NCBI GenBank assembly: GCA_945952445.1
Contig: CAMFIG010000011.1
Location: 1-55,754, forward strand
DNA length: 55,754 bases
Direction: 5' to 3'
DNA from: an uncultured Chlamydiae bacterium
GTDB taxonomy: Bacteria > Chlamydiota > Chlamydiia > Chlamydiales > Rhabdochlamydiaceae
A model generated the notes under the pieces. The model ran no database searches. It was not told the origin of the DNA and was given only the letters and a program-made list of their open reading frames with translations. Shown here piece after piece: positions 8,344-17,100 of this stretch. Made by a program: the position numbers and the translations under genes. Position 1 is the stretch's first letter. Each line of letters begins with the position of its first letter.

Positions 8344-9216
8344 ATGGAACGCAACGATCCCTGCTGGTGCCAAAGTCAAAAAAAATGGAAAAAATGCCAT
8401 TATCCTTTGTTAAATCCCCAAGAGGAAGACTCAAGACGCCATGAGACCTATATTAAAACCTATGGGATCTATACCAAAAGCCCTGAGGAGATCCTAAAAA
8501 TCCGCAAAGCTTGTCAGCTAGCCGCCCACATCCTAGACCGACTCTGCACACAGGCTCAAGCAGGAATCACAACCAATGAGCTCGACCTCTTATCTGTCTC
8601 GCTTCACAAACTCCACGGAGCAGTCCCTGCCCCTTTAGGATATGGAACACCTCCTTTTCCTAAAAGCATCTGCACTTCAATCAACGACGTCATCTGTCAT
8701 GGAATCCCCAATGACATCCCGCTCAAAGAAGGAGATATCTTAAACATCGATGTGACGTGCATTTTAGATGGATACTATGGGGACTGCAGCCGGATGGTCT
8801 GTATCGGTCAGGTAAATGCAGAAAAAGAACAGGTCGTCCGCGTATCCCAAGAATGCCTTATGAAGGGGATTTCCATCTTAAAACCAGGCCTCATGCTATG
8901 TGAAATTGGCCGAACAATCGAAAGCCACGCTACCAGAGAGCGTTGTTCTGTCGTCAATCAGTTCGTAGGACATGGTACCGGGATCGCATTCCATGAGCCT
9001 CCTCAAGTCCCCCATCACTATAACAATCTGCAAATCCCCCTATGTCCTGGTATGATATTTACCGTTGAGCCAATGATCAATGCAGGCAGAAGAGGAGCCG
9101 TCATCGACCCCATAGATCATTGGACTGCACGCACGGAAGATGGCAAGCCCAGCGCACAATGGGAACATACCGTCTTAATCACTCAAGATGGTTATGAGAT
9201 TCTGACGCAGAGCTAG
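8344..9216 (+). CDS. map: Methionine aminopeptidase with N-terminal SEC-C motif
   Basis: Removes the initiator methionine from nascent proteins. Residues about 4-20 (RNDPCWCQSQKKWKKCHY) form a SEC-C zinc knuckle, as in Chlamydia MAP and some other long-form MAPs, probably for ribosome contact. The peptidase body holds the five metal ligands: Asp in NIDVTCILDGYYGDCSRM (two Asp), His in FVGHGTGIAFHE, Glu in FTVEPM and Glu in QWEHTVL. 290 residues. Its last 38 bases overlap the 3' end of the convergent gene 9179-9796. Confidence 0.95.
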   Translation: MERNDPCWCQSQKKWKKCHYPLLNPQEEDSRRHETYIKTYGIYTKSPEEILKIRKACQLAAHILDRLCTQAQAGITTNELDLLSVSLHKLHGAVPAPLGYGTPPFPKSICTSINDVICHGIPNDIPLKEGDILNIDVTCILDGYYGDCSRMVCIGQVNAEKEQVVRVSQECLMKGISILKPGLMLCEIGRTIESHATRERCSVVNQFVGHGTGIAFHEPPQVPHHYNNLQIPLCPGMIFTVEPMINAGRRGAVIDPIDHWTARTEDGKPSAQWEHTVLITQDGYEILTQS

Positions 9217-9796
9217 CGTTTTTTTCTAGGAGCATGTCCACAAAATCGAGCTGTACATCTAGCGGCTTTGTTTTTTTGTAAGCTGTCCGTTTTTTAGGAG
9301 ACTGCAATGCACTGACAAGAGCCTCTAGCTGGCGCACCTCCTCTTGCAAAGCCATTCTCTTTTGCTCGGTTTGAGAGAGCAGGGCAATCAGCTGTTTTTG
9401 CATAGGATCTTCTAGATAACTCTGTAAAAACTTCTCCCTTTCTAAAGCTAATTTCTCTGTCTCCACATAAAAAAGCTTTTTCTCGATTCGATCTCTTTTT
9501 TCTAATAGCTCCTCTTGCCAAGCAGCCTGCATAGCTCCGCTCATAAGAGCGATGCCAACAAAAAGAAGCACAGGCAATTCGAGAGTATAGCCACCTAAAA
9601 AGAGAAATGCCAACACTCCTGGAAAAAGTCCTCGATACCCCCATATGGCAACAGACACCCATGTTGCTGCAGAGCCGAGCAGAAGCTTTGCCCAAAGCGA
9701 TGACAATGGCACCAAGATACAAGAAAGAGACAGGAGAACAAAAACCATCGGCAAGCATTCTAGTACTCTGGGCCAGCCGATGCGTTTTAATTCCAT
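9179..9796 (-). CDS. Membrane protein with C-terminal coiled coil
   Basis: 205 residues. Residues about 10-95 hold three or four hydrophobic segments; residues about 95-170 are a charged, heptad-like helix (EELLEKRDRIEKKLF, SQTEQKRMALQEEVRQLEAL), giving a membrane-anchored coiled coil. No enzymatic motif is visible. The start overlaps the stop of the upstream M20 peptidase gene by one base (TAATG), a translational-coupling arrangement. A predicted membrane protein also lies next to map in Chlamydia (CT850), which may be the counterpart; I cannot confirm that by eye. Confidence 0.75.
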   Translation of the reverse strand: MELKRIGWPRVLECLPMVFVLLSLSCILVPLSSLWAKLLLGSAATWVSVAIWGYRGLFPGVLAFLFLGGYTLELPVLLFVGIALMSGAMQAAWQEELLEKRDRIEKKLFYVETEKLALEREKFLQSYLEDPMQKQLIALLSQTEQKRMALQEEVRQLEALVSALQSPKKRTAYKKTKPLDVQLDFVDMLLEKNASSASESHNHLE

Positions 9797-11178
9797 TATG
9801 TCCTCATATCGGCTAAAGATAAGAGAGCTCGTCCCAGCGTTTTATATCCCAGGTGAAAATGCTCCCACTCAAAATGTTCATTGGGAGCATGGATGTTATC
9901 TGTAGCTAAAGCAAATCCAAAAAGCACAGCTTCAGCTCCAGAAGCACTGACAAGGTCTTTTACAATAGGAACAGACCCACCGCATAACGTATACCGGCAA
10001 TCTTGTTTAAAAACTTCCTCAAAACTCCTCTTCATCAACTGAGCTATAGGCGATGCAAAGGAGACTGCATATCCTTCAGCTCCATGATGAAAATCAACTT
10101 TGACATCAGCGCCATAAGGAGTATGGGATGAGAAAAACTCCCTCACTCCTTTTTCAATCTTCTGCGGACTTTGATCAGGGACAAGCCTACAAGAGATCTT
10201 GGCAAAAGACTTTGCCGGGATCACCGTTTTAAACCCGCTGCCTGTATAACCGCCCCACATGCCGTTGATCTCCACGGTCGGTAAAAGCCAATTCGCTTCG
10301 CGCAATCCTACTCCCTTCTGGAAGCAAAAGGCTCCCACTCCGAACTCCTTGCGATACGCATCTTCATCGAAACTTAAATCCATAGAGCGAAGTTCTTCTT
10401 CCTTTCTTTGTCTTACATCATCATAAAAATGGGGAATAGCCACCTTCCCATCCTCATCCCACAACTTCGCCAGCATCTCAGCTAAAATGCGGTTTGCATT
10501 CAGAGCAATGCCTCCATGAGACCCCGAATGCAAATCAACCTTGGCATTCGTACATTCAACGTGGAAGGCAGCAATCCCTCGAAATCCCATATTCAATGCG
10601 GGGACTCCCTTGCCTGGCAAGTCAAAATCGATAGCAAAGAGATAATCCGCTTCCAGCTGTTTCTTTTTTTCTCGGATAGTAAAATGGGTTCCTTCTCCAC
10701 CCGACTCTTCTTCCCCCTCTATAAACAACTTAATATTTACCTGTAAATCTTTAGAGAGCTGCAATAGGGATTTTAGAGCTGTGATCGTCATAAAACACTG
10801 CCCTTTGTTATCGGAAGCACCCCGTGCATATATTTTCCCATCTCGGACAACCGGCTCAAAAGGGGGCGTTTGCCAAAGATCTAGAGGGTCTACCGGCTGG
10901 ACATCGTAGTGGTGATAAATCAATACTGTCGGGCGGTCTTTGCCCACATGATGTTCCGCAAAAACTACAGGAAGACCGGGGTTTTCCCATAAAACCGCTT
11001 CCATTCCCATTTCAGATAGATAGCGACGCAGCCACTCTGCCGTGCGAAAACACTCGGATCGATGTTGAGGATCAGTGCTGATACTTGCAAAACGCAAGAA
11101 TGCAAAGAAGTCCTTTTGGATTGCCTCTTGCTGCTCTTCAAACCAAAGGTCATATTGTGATAAGATCGGATGGCTCAT
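9796..11178 (-). CDS. M20-family metallopeptidase (carnosinase-like dipeptidase)
   Basis: 460 residues. All M20 zinc and catalytic positions are recognisable: LIYHHYDVQPVD (HxD), GASDNKGQ (bridging Asp), IEGEEESGGEG (catalytic Glu plus ligand), FAIDFDLPG and the C-terminal NIHAPNEHF His. The lid/dimerisation domain between them (LHSGSHGG) matches the CNDP-like subgroup, which hydrolyses dipeptides. There is no signal peptide, so it probably salvages peptides in the cytoplasm. GGGAG precedes the ATG. It heads a two-gene leftward unit with the coiled-coil membrane protein. Confidence 0.88.
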   Translation of the reverse strand: MSHPILSQYDLWFEEQQEAIQKDFFAFLRFASISTDPQHRSECFRTAEWLRRYLSEMGMEAVLWENPGLPVVFAEHHVGKDRPTVLIYHHYDVQPVDPLDLWQTPPFEPVVRDGKIYARGASDNKGQCFMTITALKSLLQLSKDLQVNIKLFIEGEEESGGEGTHFTIREKKKQLEADYLFAIDFDLPGKGVPALNMGFRGIAAFHVECTNAKVDLHSGSHGGIALNANRILAEMLAKLWDEDGKVAIPHFYDDVRQRKEEELRSMDLSFDEDAYRKEFGVGAFCFQKGVGLREANWLLPTVEINGMWGGYTGSGFKTVIPAKSFAKISCRLVPDQSPQKIEKGVREFFSSHTPYGADVKVDFHHGAEGYAVSFASPIAQLMKRSFEEVFKQDCRYTLCGGSVPIVKDLVSASGAEAVLFGFALATDNIHAPNEHFEWEHFHLGYKTLGRALLSLADMRT

Positions 11179-11217
11179 ATTTCTCCCTTTTAAACTTCAT
11201 TCTAGAAGGAGGAGGAT

Positions 11218-11445
11218 TTAACGCAAAGCTTCTGACTGGCTGTCGATGATTTCTTGTGCGCTTTCGATCAAATAAGCCACCAAACTCTCATCTCCTTCGT
11301 ATACCATCTCGACATCCATTTTCCCATCTTCCGATGGTTTACCGCACGTGATCAGCACATAACATGCATTGTTATGAGATAAAAACTCTTTCAGCTTTTT
11401 AGATAAATTCGGGGACGGATTTTTCTCTTTAGGATTGCATGTCAT
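11218..11445 (-). CDS. Small hypothetical protein
   Basis: 75 residues, not recognised. Composition and order look like a folded small protein: a Lys/Pro-rich start, helix LSKKLKEFLSHNNA, strands CYVLITCGK and KMDVEMVYEGD, then helix LVAYLIESAQEIIDSQ. It lies 39 bases upstream of the M20 peptidase gene in the same direction and could be in the same transcript. No strong ribosome-binding site is seen before the ATG. Confidence 0.6.
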   Translation of the reverse strand: MTCNPKEKNPSPNLSKKLKEFLSHNNACYVLITCGKPSEDGKMDVEMVYEGDESLVAYLIESAQEIIDSQSEALR

Positions 11446-11754
11446 ATATCAGTCGGTTTGAGTCATTGATTGAAGCAGATAAATGTCAGAAAGAGAATTT
11501 ATATGCAAACGAAAATCCAAGCCCCTTGAAACCAATGATTTAAACTTATTTTTTCAAGAGGCAGTGTAAAGAAATCTTAAAAACCACCCCGACAATCCCA
11601 AGAATCGCATTCCTAGGTAGTTACGGGGGCTGAAAAGATATGTTCTTCCGAAAAATTAGGAGCGATTGGACGTATTCAGAACTTTTGACTGGAAGCGACT
11701 ATTGTCTTCAGCTATGCTATTTTCAAAATTTTATCAAGATACGAGCGCTAAAAC
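11446..11754. other. 309-bp gene-free stretch with mobile-gene debris
   Basis: No intact gene is seen. A 21-base segment ending in TTGACTGGAA (11674-11694) recurs with one mismatch at 25889-25909; each copy precedes a RhuM-family relic (60 bases here, about 250 bases at the other site). In both copies one frame reads SELLTG. This is consistent with remains of the same accessory cassette at two places. Confidence 0.5.
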
Positions 11755-12039
11755 ATGGAAAACGGAGAAATTGTTCTATACACCACAGAAGACGGCACAG
11801 TTTGGCTGACCTCTCAAAATACAACTACGCATCTACGAGCTATTTACGCCGACAATGAGTTGAATAAAGCCGCAACTTGTAAGGAATCCTTACAAGTTCA
11901 ATCTGAAGAAAAAAGAACAATTCGAGGAAAGTTCTGTTATGGAAAAACTTCAATGAGGACATTTGTTAAGTCAAAACAACTTACACATGATAAGATGTTA
12001 GATGAGTTAAACCTGACGACCTCGGAAACTGTCAGGTAA
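11755..12039 (+). pseudogene. RhuM-family relic, internally deleted
   Basis: The start MENGEIVLYTTEDG and the later LRAIYADNELNKAATCKESL plus QVQSEEKRTIRGK match two separate parts of RhuM-like (virulence RhuM / Fic-associated N-terminal) proteins. In that family TVWLTQ is followed by a helix-turn-helix before the NIYAEGEL-type segment; here TVWLTS runs straight into QNTTTHLRAIYADNEL, so most of the HTH is gone. The YNLD...GYR core expected further on is also missing, and the frame ends after 94 residues instead of about 330. I infer a pseudogene, although the remaining frame is open. Confidence 0.6.
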
Positions 12040-12112
12040 CTAGCGACTGTCAAGTCAAGTTTAGTCTATGACACGTAATTGCTGTTCTTCAGATGAACTG
12101 CATCGTCCTCTA

Positions 12113-12142
12113 TTGACAAGATCCTCTTTTTCCGTAGATAAT
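12113..12142 (+). promoter_or_regulatory. Promoter of htpX
   Basis: A perfect -35 TTGACA (12113-12118) and a near-consensus -10 GATAAT (12137-12142) are 18 bases apart, 38 bases upstream of the htpX ATG. This is the best sigma-70-type promoter in the window. Confidence 0.6.
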
Positions 12143-12180
12143 GAGGGAGCTTGCAACACTGCCTGAAGGAGAAAAAGATT

Positions 12181-13092
12181 ATGGCCTTTGCAAAAAGAAT
12201 TATTCTATTTCTAGCTGTTAATATTCTCGTTGTTCTGATGCTATCGATTGTGCTTAGCCTGTTCAACGTACGTCCCTACCTCAATGCCTATGGGATTGAT
12301 TATAACTCCCTGATGATTTTCTGTTTGGTTTGGGGCATGGGAGGCGCTCTGATCTCTTTGGCTCTATCCAAGACAATGGCCAAGTGGATGATGGGAGTCC
12401 GCATCCTGGATCCTGATACCAGCGACTCTGAGCAAAGAGCCTTAGTGAGCACCGTGTATACATTGTGCCGGCAAGCGCATTTGCAAGAGATGCCGGAGGT
12501 TGGTATCTATGAATCTCCCGAGCCGAATGCGTTTGCAACGGGGCCTACAAAAAAGCGCTCTTTAATCGCTGTGTCTACAGGTCTTCTTCGCAAGATGAAC
12601 GCTAAAGAACTCGAAGGCGTGATTGCTCACGAAATCTCCCATATAGTCAATGGGGATATGGTGACGATGACACTCATCCAAGGGATCGTAAACGCCTTTG
12701 TGATGTTTTTGGCAAGGGTGCTAGCCTTTGCTCTGTCGGGACTTGGGAAAAACCGCAATGAATCTTCTTCTGGATCCTATCTTGGGTATTCGCTCTTTGT
12801 GATTCTATTTGAAGTTGTCTTCATGGTGCTAGGATCTGTGGTAGTCGCTTGGTTTTCTCGGTACCGCGAATTCCGCGCCGACGCCGGAGGGGCTCATCTT
12901 GCCGGAAAAGAGAAGATGATCGCTGCTCTAGAAGCTCTGCAATCGATGCAGAGGGTACAAGACCCTCATGCCGACAAGCCCGCGCTGGCGGCATTGAAAA
13001 TCTCCCATCCTGGCAAAAGAGGGTGGATGCGCTTCTTTGCTTCACACCCCCCTTTAGCAGAGAGAATCCAAAGGCTAAAAGAGTCTTTCTAA
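12181..13092 (+). CDS. htpX: HtpX membrane zinc protease
   Basis: Inner-membrane M48 metalloprotease that degrades damaged membrane proteins. Two hydrophobic segments lie at the N-terminus (ILFLAVNILVVLMLSIVL and LMIFCLVWGMGGALISLAL) and two more after the active site. The zinc site is VIAHEISHIVNGD (HExxH), with the third ligand region REFRADAGGAHLAG. The ATG at 12181 follows GAAGGAGAAAAAGATT and gives 303 residues, close to E. coli HtpX; an in-frame start at 12151 adds ten non-conserved residues. The 3' end overlaps the convergent hldE stop by four bases. A strong promoter lies just upstream. Confidence 0.93.
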   Translation: MAFAKRIILFLAVNILVVLMLSIVLSLFNVRPYLNAYGIDYNSLMIFCLVWGMGGALISLALSKTMAKWMMGVRILDPDTSDSEQRALVSTVYTLCRQAHLQEMPEVGIYESPEPNAFATGPTKKRSLIAVSTGLLRKMNAKELEGVIAHEISHIVNGDMVTMTLIQGIVNAFVMFLARVLAFALSGLGKNRNESSSGSYLGYSLFVILFEVVFMVLGSVVVAWFSRYREFRADAGGAHLAGKEKMIAALEALQSMQRVQDPHADKPALAALKISHPGKRGWMRFFASHPPLAERIQRLKESF

Positions 13093-14456
13093 ACAGAAGA
13101 CTCTTCTTGATGAAATGCATTGCGAAGTCGCGATAGTAATGTGGAGGGGTGGTCCAGAAGGACCAGCCTTCCATCGTTTTCCATCACATGAATCTGATGA
13201 GGGTGAATCACATCGCACAGGCTTTTGAGACTTTCACATTTCAGAACGATGAAGTCGACCTCAGCAAAAGAAGAGAGGAAAGAGACAAATTCTGCATCGG
13301 GATCATCGTCACGGACGTAGACGATCAGTTTTTTCTCTAGGTCTTTACTTGCCAGCTTACGGATGCTCCTGAAAATAGGAGTAGACATACCATGGTGGCT
13401 ATCGAGAACTAAGACCGTGTATCGTTTTCCTTTAAGAGCCTGCTGCAAAGCAAACAGATGTTCTTCATCAAAGATCTTATTTTCAATGTCGAATTCGAGC
13501 AATCGTTCTGCCATGTCTGAAATGTTGACGCGAGCACAGCCAAGTCGCTCGATAGCGATGCCGGCTGCGATGTTGGCAAGCTGAGCCGCATAGCGGATAT
13601 CTAAAGAGTTCGCAAGGGCTACGCTGATCATGGCAAGCACAGTGTCTCCAGCTCCCGTGACATCTTTGACTTCCTTTGACCGAACTGGGAAGTCATACGA
13701 CCCGCCTTTACGATGGTAGAGCGTCATCCCTGCTTCCGACCTTGTGATGAGAAGCATTTCTGCCTGGCAGGTGTCGAAGATTTTTTCAGCGACAAGCTCT
13801 AAAGAAGTGCCGGGAGCTTTTCTCGCCGCAGCATATGCTTCTGAAAGGTTGGGCTTAATGACCGTTACATCCTGGTATTTCGAAAAGTCATCTCCTTTAG
13901 GATCTACAATCACAGGGATATTACGCATCTTGGCAGTGTCGATGATTCTGCGGAGCAAAGATGCTGTTAAAAACCCTTTTGCATAGTCGGAGATTGCCAC
14001 AATCTGCACGTCTTCCAGACACTGAGGCAACGCTTGGATCACTTCTTCTTCCATCTCTTCTGAAAGGGGGATGACCGTCTCAAAATCCACACGCAGCACC
14101 TGCTGGGCATCGGCAATCAGCCGGTTTTTTACGGGCGTTTTAAAGCCTTTTTGGTAGACGAGCCCTTCTGTGTTGATCCCTTCTTTCTCCAAGCTCTCTT
14201 TCAGCGCATCGCCGGCAATATCATGTCCTATCCGTCCGATGACTCTCACCTTAGCTCCTAAGGAGACGAGGTTCAAAGCTACGTTCCCAGCACCGCCTGG
14301 CAAGCTCTCCTCTCTTTGAACATGAAGAATAGATACGGGAGCTTCGGGAGAGATTCTCTTTACCCTGCCTGTCGTATAGGTATCGAGCATAAAGTCTCCA
14401 ACCACAAGGACACGGGCCGGATTAAACCTGCTGAGCATTCCAATGAGCTTTACCAT
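13089..14456 (-). CDS. hldE: HldE-like heptose-7-phosphate kinase with degenerate C-terminal domain
   Basis: Residues 1-320 are a PfkB-type heptose kinase: VVGDFMLDTY, RISPEAPVSI, GGAGN (54-58) and catalytic GAGDT (268-272), all typical of HldE domain I, which makes heptose-1,7-bisphosphate for LPS core. Residues 330-455 occupy the place of the adenylyltransferase domain and keep its order of strands and helices, but the nucleotide-binding signature (FTNGCFDILHAGH in the family) is replaced by LVLDSHHGMSTP. The second half is therefore probably inactive. ATG 14456 overlaps the hldD stop by seven bases, so translation is coupled; a longer frame from 14678 runs antiphase through hldD and is not real. 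455 residues. Confidence 0.88.
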   Translation of the reverse strand: MVKLIGMLSRFNPARVLVVGDFMLDTYTTGRVKRISPEAPVSILHVQREESLPGGAGNVALNLVSLGAKVRVIGRIGHDIAGDALKESLEKEGINTEGLVYQKGFKTPVKNRLIADAQQVLRVDFETVIPLSEEMEEEVIQALPQCLEDVQIVAISDYAKGFLTASLLRRIIDTAKMRNIPVIVDPKGDDFSKYQDVTVIKPNLSEAYAAARKAPGTSLELVAEKIFDTCQAEMLLITRSEAGMTLYHRKGGSYDFPVRSKEVKDVTGAGDTVLAMISVALANSLDIRYAAQLANIAAGIAIERLGCARVNISDMAERLLEFDIENKIFDEEHLFALQQALKGKRYTVLVLDSHHGMSTPIFRSIRKLASKDLEKKLIVYVRDDDPDAEFVSFLSSFAEVDFIVLKCESLKSLCDVIHPHQIHVMENDGRLVLLDHPSTLLSRLRNAFHQEESSV

Positions 14457-15448
14457 CTTTCTTCCTTCACTAGATAGTTCTGAACATAATCTCGGACCCC
14501 TTCTTCTACGGAGAACCCGCAAAGAGGGCCTTCGATTTTTAATGCGTCTCGGTATTTCTGCATATCGGCGCATGTATAATTTTGGTATTGTTTCACCATC
14601 TCTTTTGGCATATCCACATATTCGATCTGGACAGGGACTCCAAGAGCACGGAAAAGAGCTGCTGCCAATGCATTCCAAGTGGTGGTCTTCCCAGATCCGA
14701 TATTAAAAATCCCTCCTACCTCATTCTCCAAGAACTGGCATGTCATCCGCACAGCGTCTTTGACGTAGATAAAATCTCTGCATTGGCCTCCATCGGGGAA
14801 CTTCTCTGGCTCTGTTGATTTAAACAAGGAGATCTTCCCTTGGTCGCGCACGAGAGGGAACATCTTATATACCATCGATGCCATCCGTCCCTTATGGTGT
14901 TCATTGGGTCCATATACATTGAAGTATTTAAGACCGACTACCCTATCCAGCACCCCTTGCTGCTTTACCCAAAGGTCGAAAAAGTGCTTCGAAAATCCGT
15001 AGAGGTTGAGCGGTTTTAATTTTTCAAGGTCTGCATGCGCATCATGAAAGCCCTCCTTTCCATCACCATAGGTAGCAGCAGAAGAAGCATAGATGAACCG
15101 ATGGCCATGCTTCAAGGCATATTCTGCAAGGCGCACGGAATAGCGGTAGTTATTTTCCATCAAATAGCTCCCATCCATCTCTAGAGTATCCGAGCAGGCT
15201 CCGAGGTGGATAAAAGCTCGCACCTCCTGTTCTCTCCCCTCTAACCAGGAAAAGAGCTCATGGCGTGAAATGCAATCTACGCATCTTTTTTGAAGAAGGT
15301 TTTTCCACTTTTCAGTCCGCTTGATATCATCGACGAGCAGAAGGCGATGCAATCCTTGGTCGTTTAAGTAACGGACCACGCAGGATCCAATAAACCCGGC
15401 AGCTCCTGTAATGATGATCAGACCATCCTCGCAAATCTTTTTTTTCAT
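14450..15448 (-). CDS. hldD: ADP-L-glycero-D-manno-heptose 6-epimerase
   Basis: Short-chain dehydrogenase/epimerase that converts ADP-D,D-heptose to ADP-L,D-heptose for LPS inner core. The NADP site is LIIITGAAGFIGS, the catalytic region is YASSAATYG with LYGFSKHFFD (YxxxK), and NVYGPNEHHKGRMAS is the HldD-specific segment. I choose ATG 15448 (332 residues) because the Rossmann motif then sits near residue 11 as in the family; an in-frame ATG at 15499 inside ispE adds 17 residues. It lies between ispE and hldE in a compact leftward operon. Confidence 0.93.
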   Translation of the reverse strand: MKKKICEDGLIIITGAAGFIGSCVVRYLNDQGLHRLLLVDDIKRTEKWKNLLQKRCVDCISRHELFSWLEGREQEVRAFIHLGACSDTLEMDGSYLMENNYRYSVRLAEYALKHGHRFIYASSAATYGDGKEGFHDAHADLEKLKPLNLYGFSKHFFDLWVKQQGVLDRVVGLKYFNVYGPNEHHKGRMASMVYKMFPLVRDQGKISLFKSTEPEKFPDGGQCRDFIYVKDAVRMTCQFLENEVGGIFNIGSGKTTTWNALAAALFRALGVPVQIEYVDMPKEMVKQYQNYTCADMQKYRDALKIEGPLCGFSVEEGVRDYVQNYLVKEERW

Positions 15449-15479
15449 ATCATCGTCTCTTTGCAAAAAATACAGATTA

Positions 15480-16313
15480 TCAAATCGGCATAAATTCATA
15501 CCAGCTCCGTTCCTTCCGGTAGAGAGGCTCCACTAAAAAAAACCGGATTCCCTCGAGCTTTGGCTGAGAGAGAGACCCTAAACAAAAAAAGGCAGTCCCA
15601 CTGCCTGTCATGACAACATGCTCAAACCCAAGATCCAATAGATCCTGCTTATATTGTTTTAAACGAGGCATCAGAGAAAAGGCAGGGATTTCCAGATCGT
15701 TATAAAATGCGCTCTTCGGCTCTTTTGGTGAAGGCTCCCAAGCTCGATAGACAGCTGGCGTAGAAAGCCCCTCAGAGGGCTTTGCAATCCAGATCGGCGG
15801 AAGGCGAAGATCTTCCTGGACAGGATGTAGGATCTCTCCTCTTCCGGTACAATAACAGAGTCCATTTGAGAAAAAAACCGGCACATCGGAACCGATCTCA
15901 CCTGCCCAAACACGCAACATCTGCTCATCGACAGGGAATCCCAATAAAGCATTGACTCCCCAAAGAGTTGTTGCAGCGTTGCCGCTCCCTCCCCCTAAGC
16001 CTGCCTGCATCGGGATCTGTTTATGCAAAGAAATCTGAAAGCAAGAAGAGATCCCGCTTTTCTTCCGAAAAAGCGAAAGAGCTTTATACACTAAATTAGA
16101 TGGATCCCAAAGAAGAGCGGGATCATTGCAAGACCAGCTATCTTCTGTGGACAGAGATATTTCCATTCGATCTGACAAGCTGATAATCTGATACAACGAA
16201 GCAATCTCATGATAGCCATCACTTCGCCTATGAAGAACTTGGAAAAAGAGATTGATTTTAGACGGAGATAGAAGAGTAAGCGCTTTTAAACAATTTGCTT
16301 GCCCTTCTATCAA
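15480..16313 (-). CDS. ispE: 4-diphosphocytidyl-2-C-methyl-D-erythritol kinase
   Basis: GHMP kinase of the MEP isoprenoid pathway; phosphorylates CDP-ME at the 2-hydroxyl. The substrate motif SPSKINLFFQVLHRRSDGYHE and the ATP loop QAGLGGGSGNAATTL are complete. 277 residues. The start is TTG, decided by a strong AGGAGG six bases upstream that overlaps the end of rplI; no ATG is available near it. ispE next to rplI is also the order in Chlamydia (CT804-CT803). Confidence 0.94.
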   Translation of the reverse strand: MIEGQANCLKALTLLSPSKINLFFQVLHRRSDGYHEIASLYQIISLSDRMEISLSTEDSWSCNDPALLWDPSNLVYKALSLFRKKSGISSCFQISLHKQIPMQAGLGGGSGNAATTLWGVNALLGFPVDEQMLRVWAGEIGSDVPVFFSNGLCYCTGRGEILHPVQEDLRLPPIWIAKPSEGLSTPAVYRAWEPSPKEPKSAFYNDLEIPAFSLMPRLKQYKQDLLDLGFEHVVMTGSGTAFFCLGSLSQPKLEGIRFFLVEPLYRKERSWYEFMPI

Positions 16314-16324
16314 ACCGATCCTCC

Positions 16325-16825
16325 TTAGCCTTCGCTAGGAGTTGTTTCTTCTACAGCTTTTTTTACAGCAAGAGGCTTGTCGCTTACAATCGAAAGCGAG
16401 ATGTTCGCAGGAACCCCTTCTTTAAGCTTCAATTGGATTGAATGAACTCCCAATTGTTTGATTGGGTGAGTTAAAACAACACTTTTGCGCTCAACAACAA
16501 ATCCCTGGTCAGAGAGCATCTTCACGATGTCTTGAGAAGAGACGGAACCATACATACGGCCATCTGGATCTACTTTGACTACGATAGAAAACTCTTTGCC
16601 GACGATTTGCTGAGCGAGCTCTTCCGCTTCTTTGCGGTCAACTACAGCGCGCTTTGCCCTTTCTTCTTTGAGCTTAGCTTGCATGCGCAAAGTGAACTTA
16701 TCCGCAATGAGGGCTTTTTTCTGAGGAAGAAGAAAGTTTCGGGCATAACCGGGCTTTGTAGAGACTACATCTCCACTTCTTCCAAGATTATCCACATCTT
16801 CTATAAGCAATAACTGGTTTTGCAT
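16325..16825 (-). CDS. rplI: 50S ribosomal protein L9
   Basis: 166 residues beginning MQNQLLLIEDVDNLGRSGD with the L9 signature KPGYARNFLLPQ (GxxxxVxxGYxRNfLxP type), a long central helix (RMQAKLKEERAKRA) and the C-terminal domain GVHSIQLKLKEGV. ATG 16825 is preceded by GGGAGA; the frame extends upstream to 16903 but those residues are not L9. Binds 23S rRNA domain V. Follows rpsR by 17 bases. Confidence 0.95.
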   Translation of the reverse strand: MQNQLLLIEDVDNLGRSGDVVSTKPGYARNFLLPQKKALIADKFTLRMQAKLKEERAKRAVVDRKEAEELAQQIVGKEFSIVVKVDPDGRMYGSVSSQDIVKMLSDQGFVVERKSVVLTHPIKQLGVHSIQLKLKEGVPANISLSIVSDKPLAVKKAVEETTPSEG

Positions 16826-16842
16826 GGCAAGTATCTCCCAAA

Positions 16843-17091
16843 TTAATCTTCTGACACAAAGGGCAAAAGAGCCATGTGTCTTGCTTTCTTGATCGCAGAG
16901 CAAAGCATTCGTTGGTGGCCAACGGATACTCCGGTAATTCGGCGCGGGAGGATTTTTCCTCTTTCCGTGATAAATCGAATCAGAGTGTCGATGTCTTTAT
17001 AATCAATGTGACGAACTCCGGCCGCAGTAAACGGACATTGCTTTCTTTTTTTAGAGAAGAGGTTCTCTATTGGACTTTTTTTCACAAACAT
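16843..17091 (-). CDS. rpsR: 30S ribosomal protein S18
   Basis: 82 residues. The S18 core is clear: [19 protein letters not shown] followed by [20 protein letters not shown] and [21 protein letters not shown] Shine-Dalgarno precedes the ATG. It partners S6 on the platform of the small subunit, and rpsF lies directly upstream. Confidence 0.95.
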   Translation of the reverse strand: MFVKKSPIENLFSKKRKQCPFTAAGVRHIDYKDIDTLIRFITERGKILPRRITGVSVGHQRMLCSAIKKARHMALLPFVSED

Positions 17092-17100
17092 ATTTCCCCC

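Noticed and set aside
14457-14678. 75-residue N-terminal extension of HldE
   Set aside because: It lies antiphase inside hldD and has an Arg-rich composition; the PfkB domain and coupling signal place the start at 14456.
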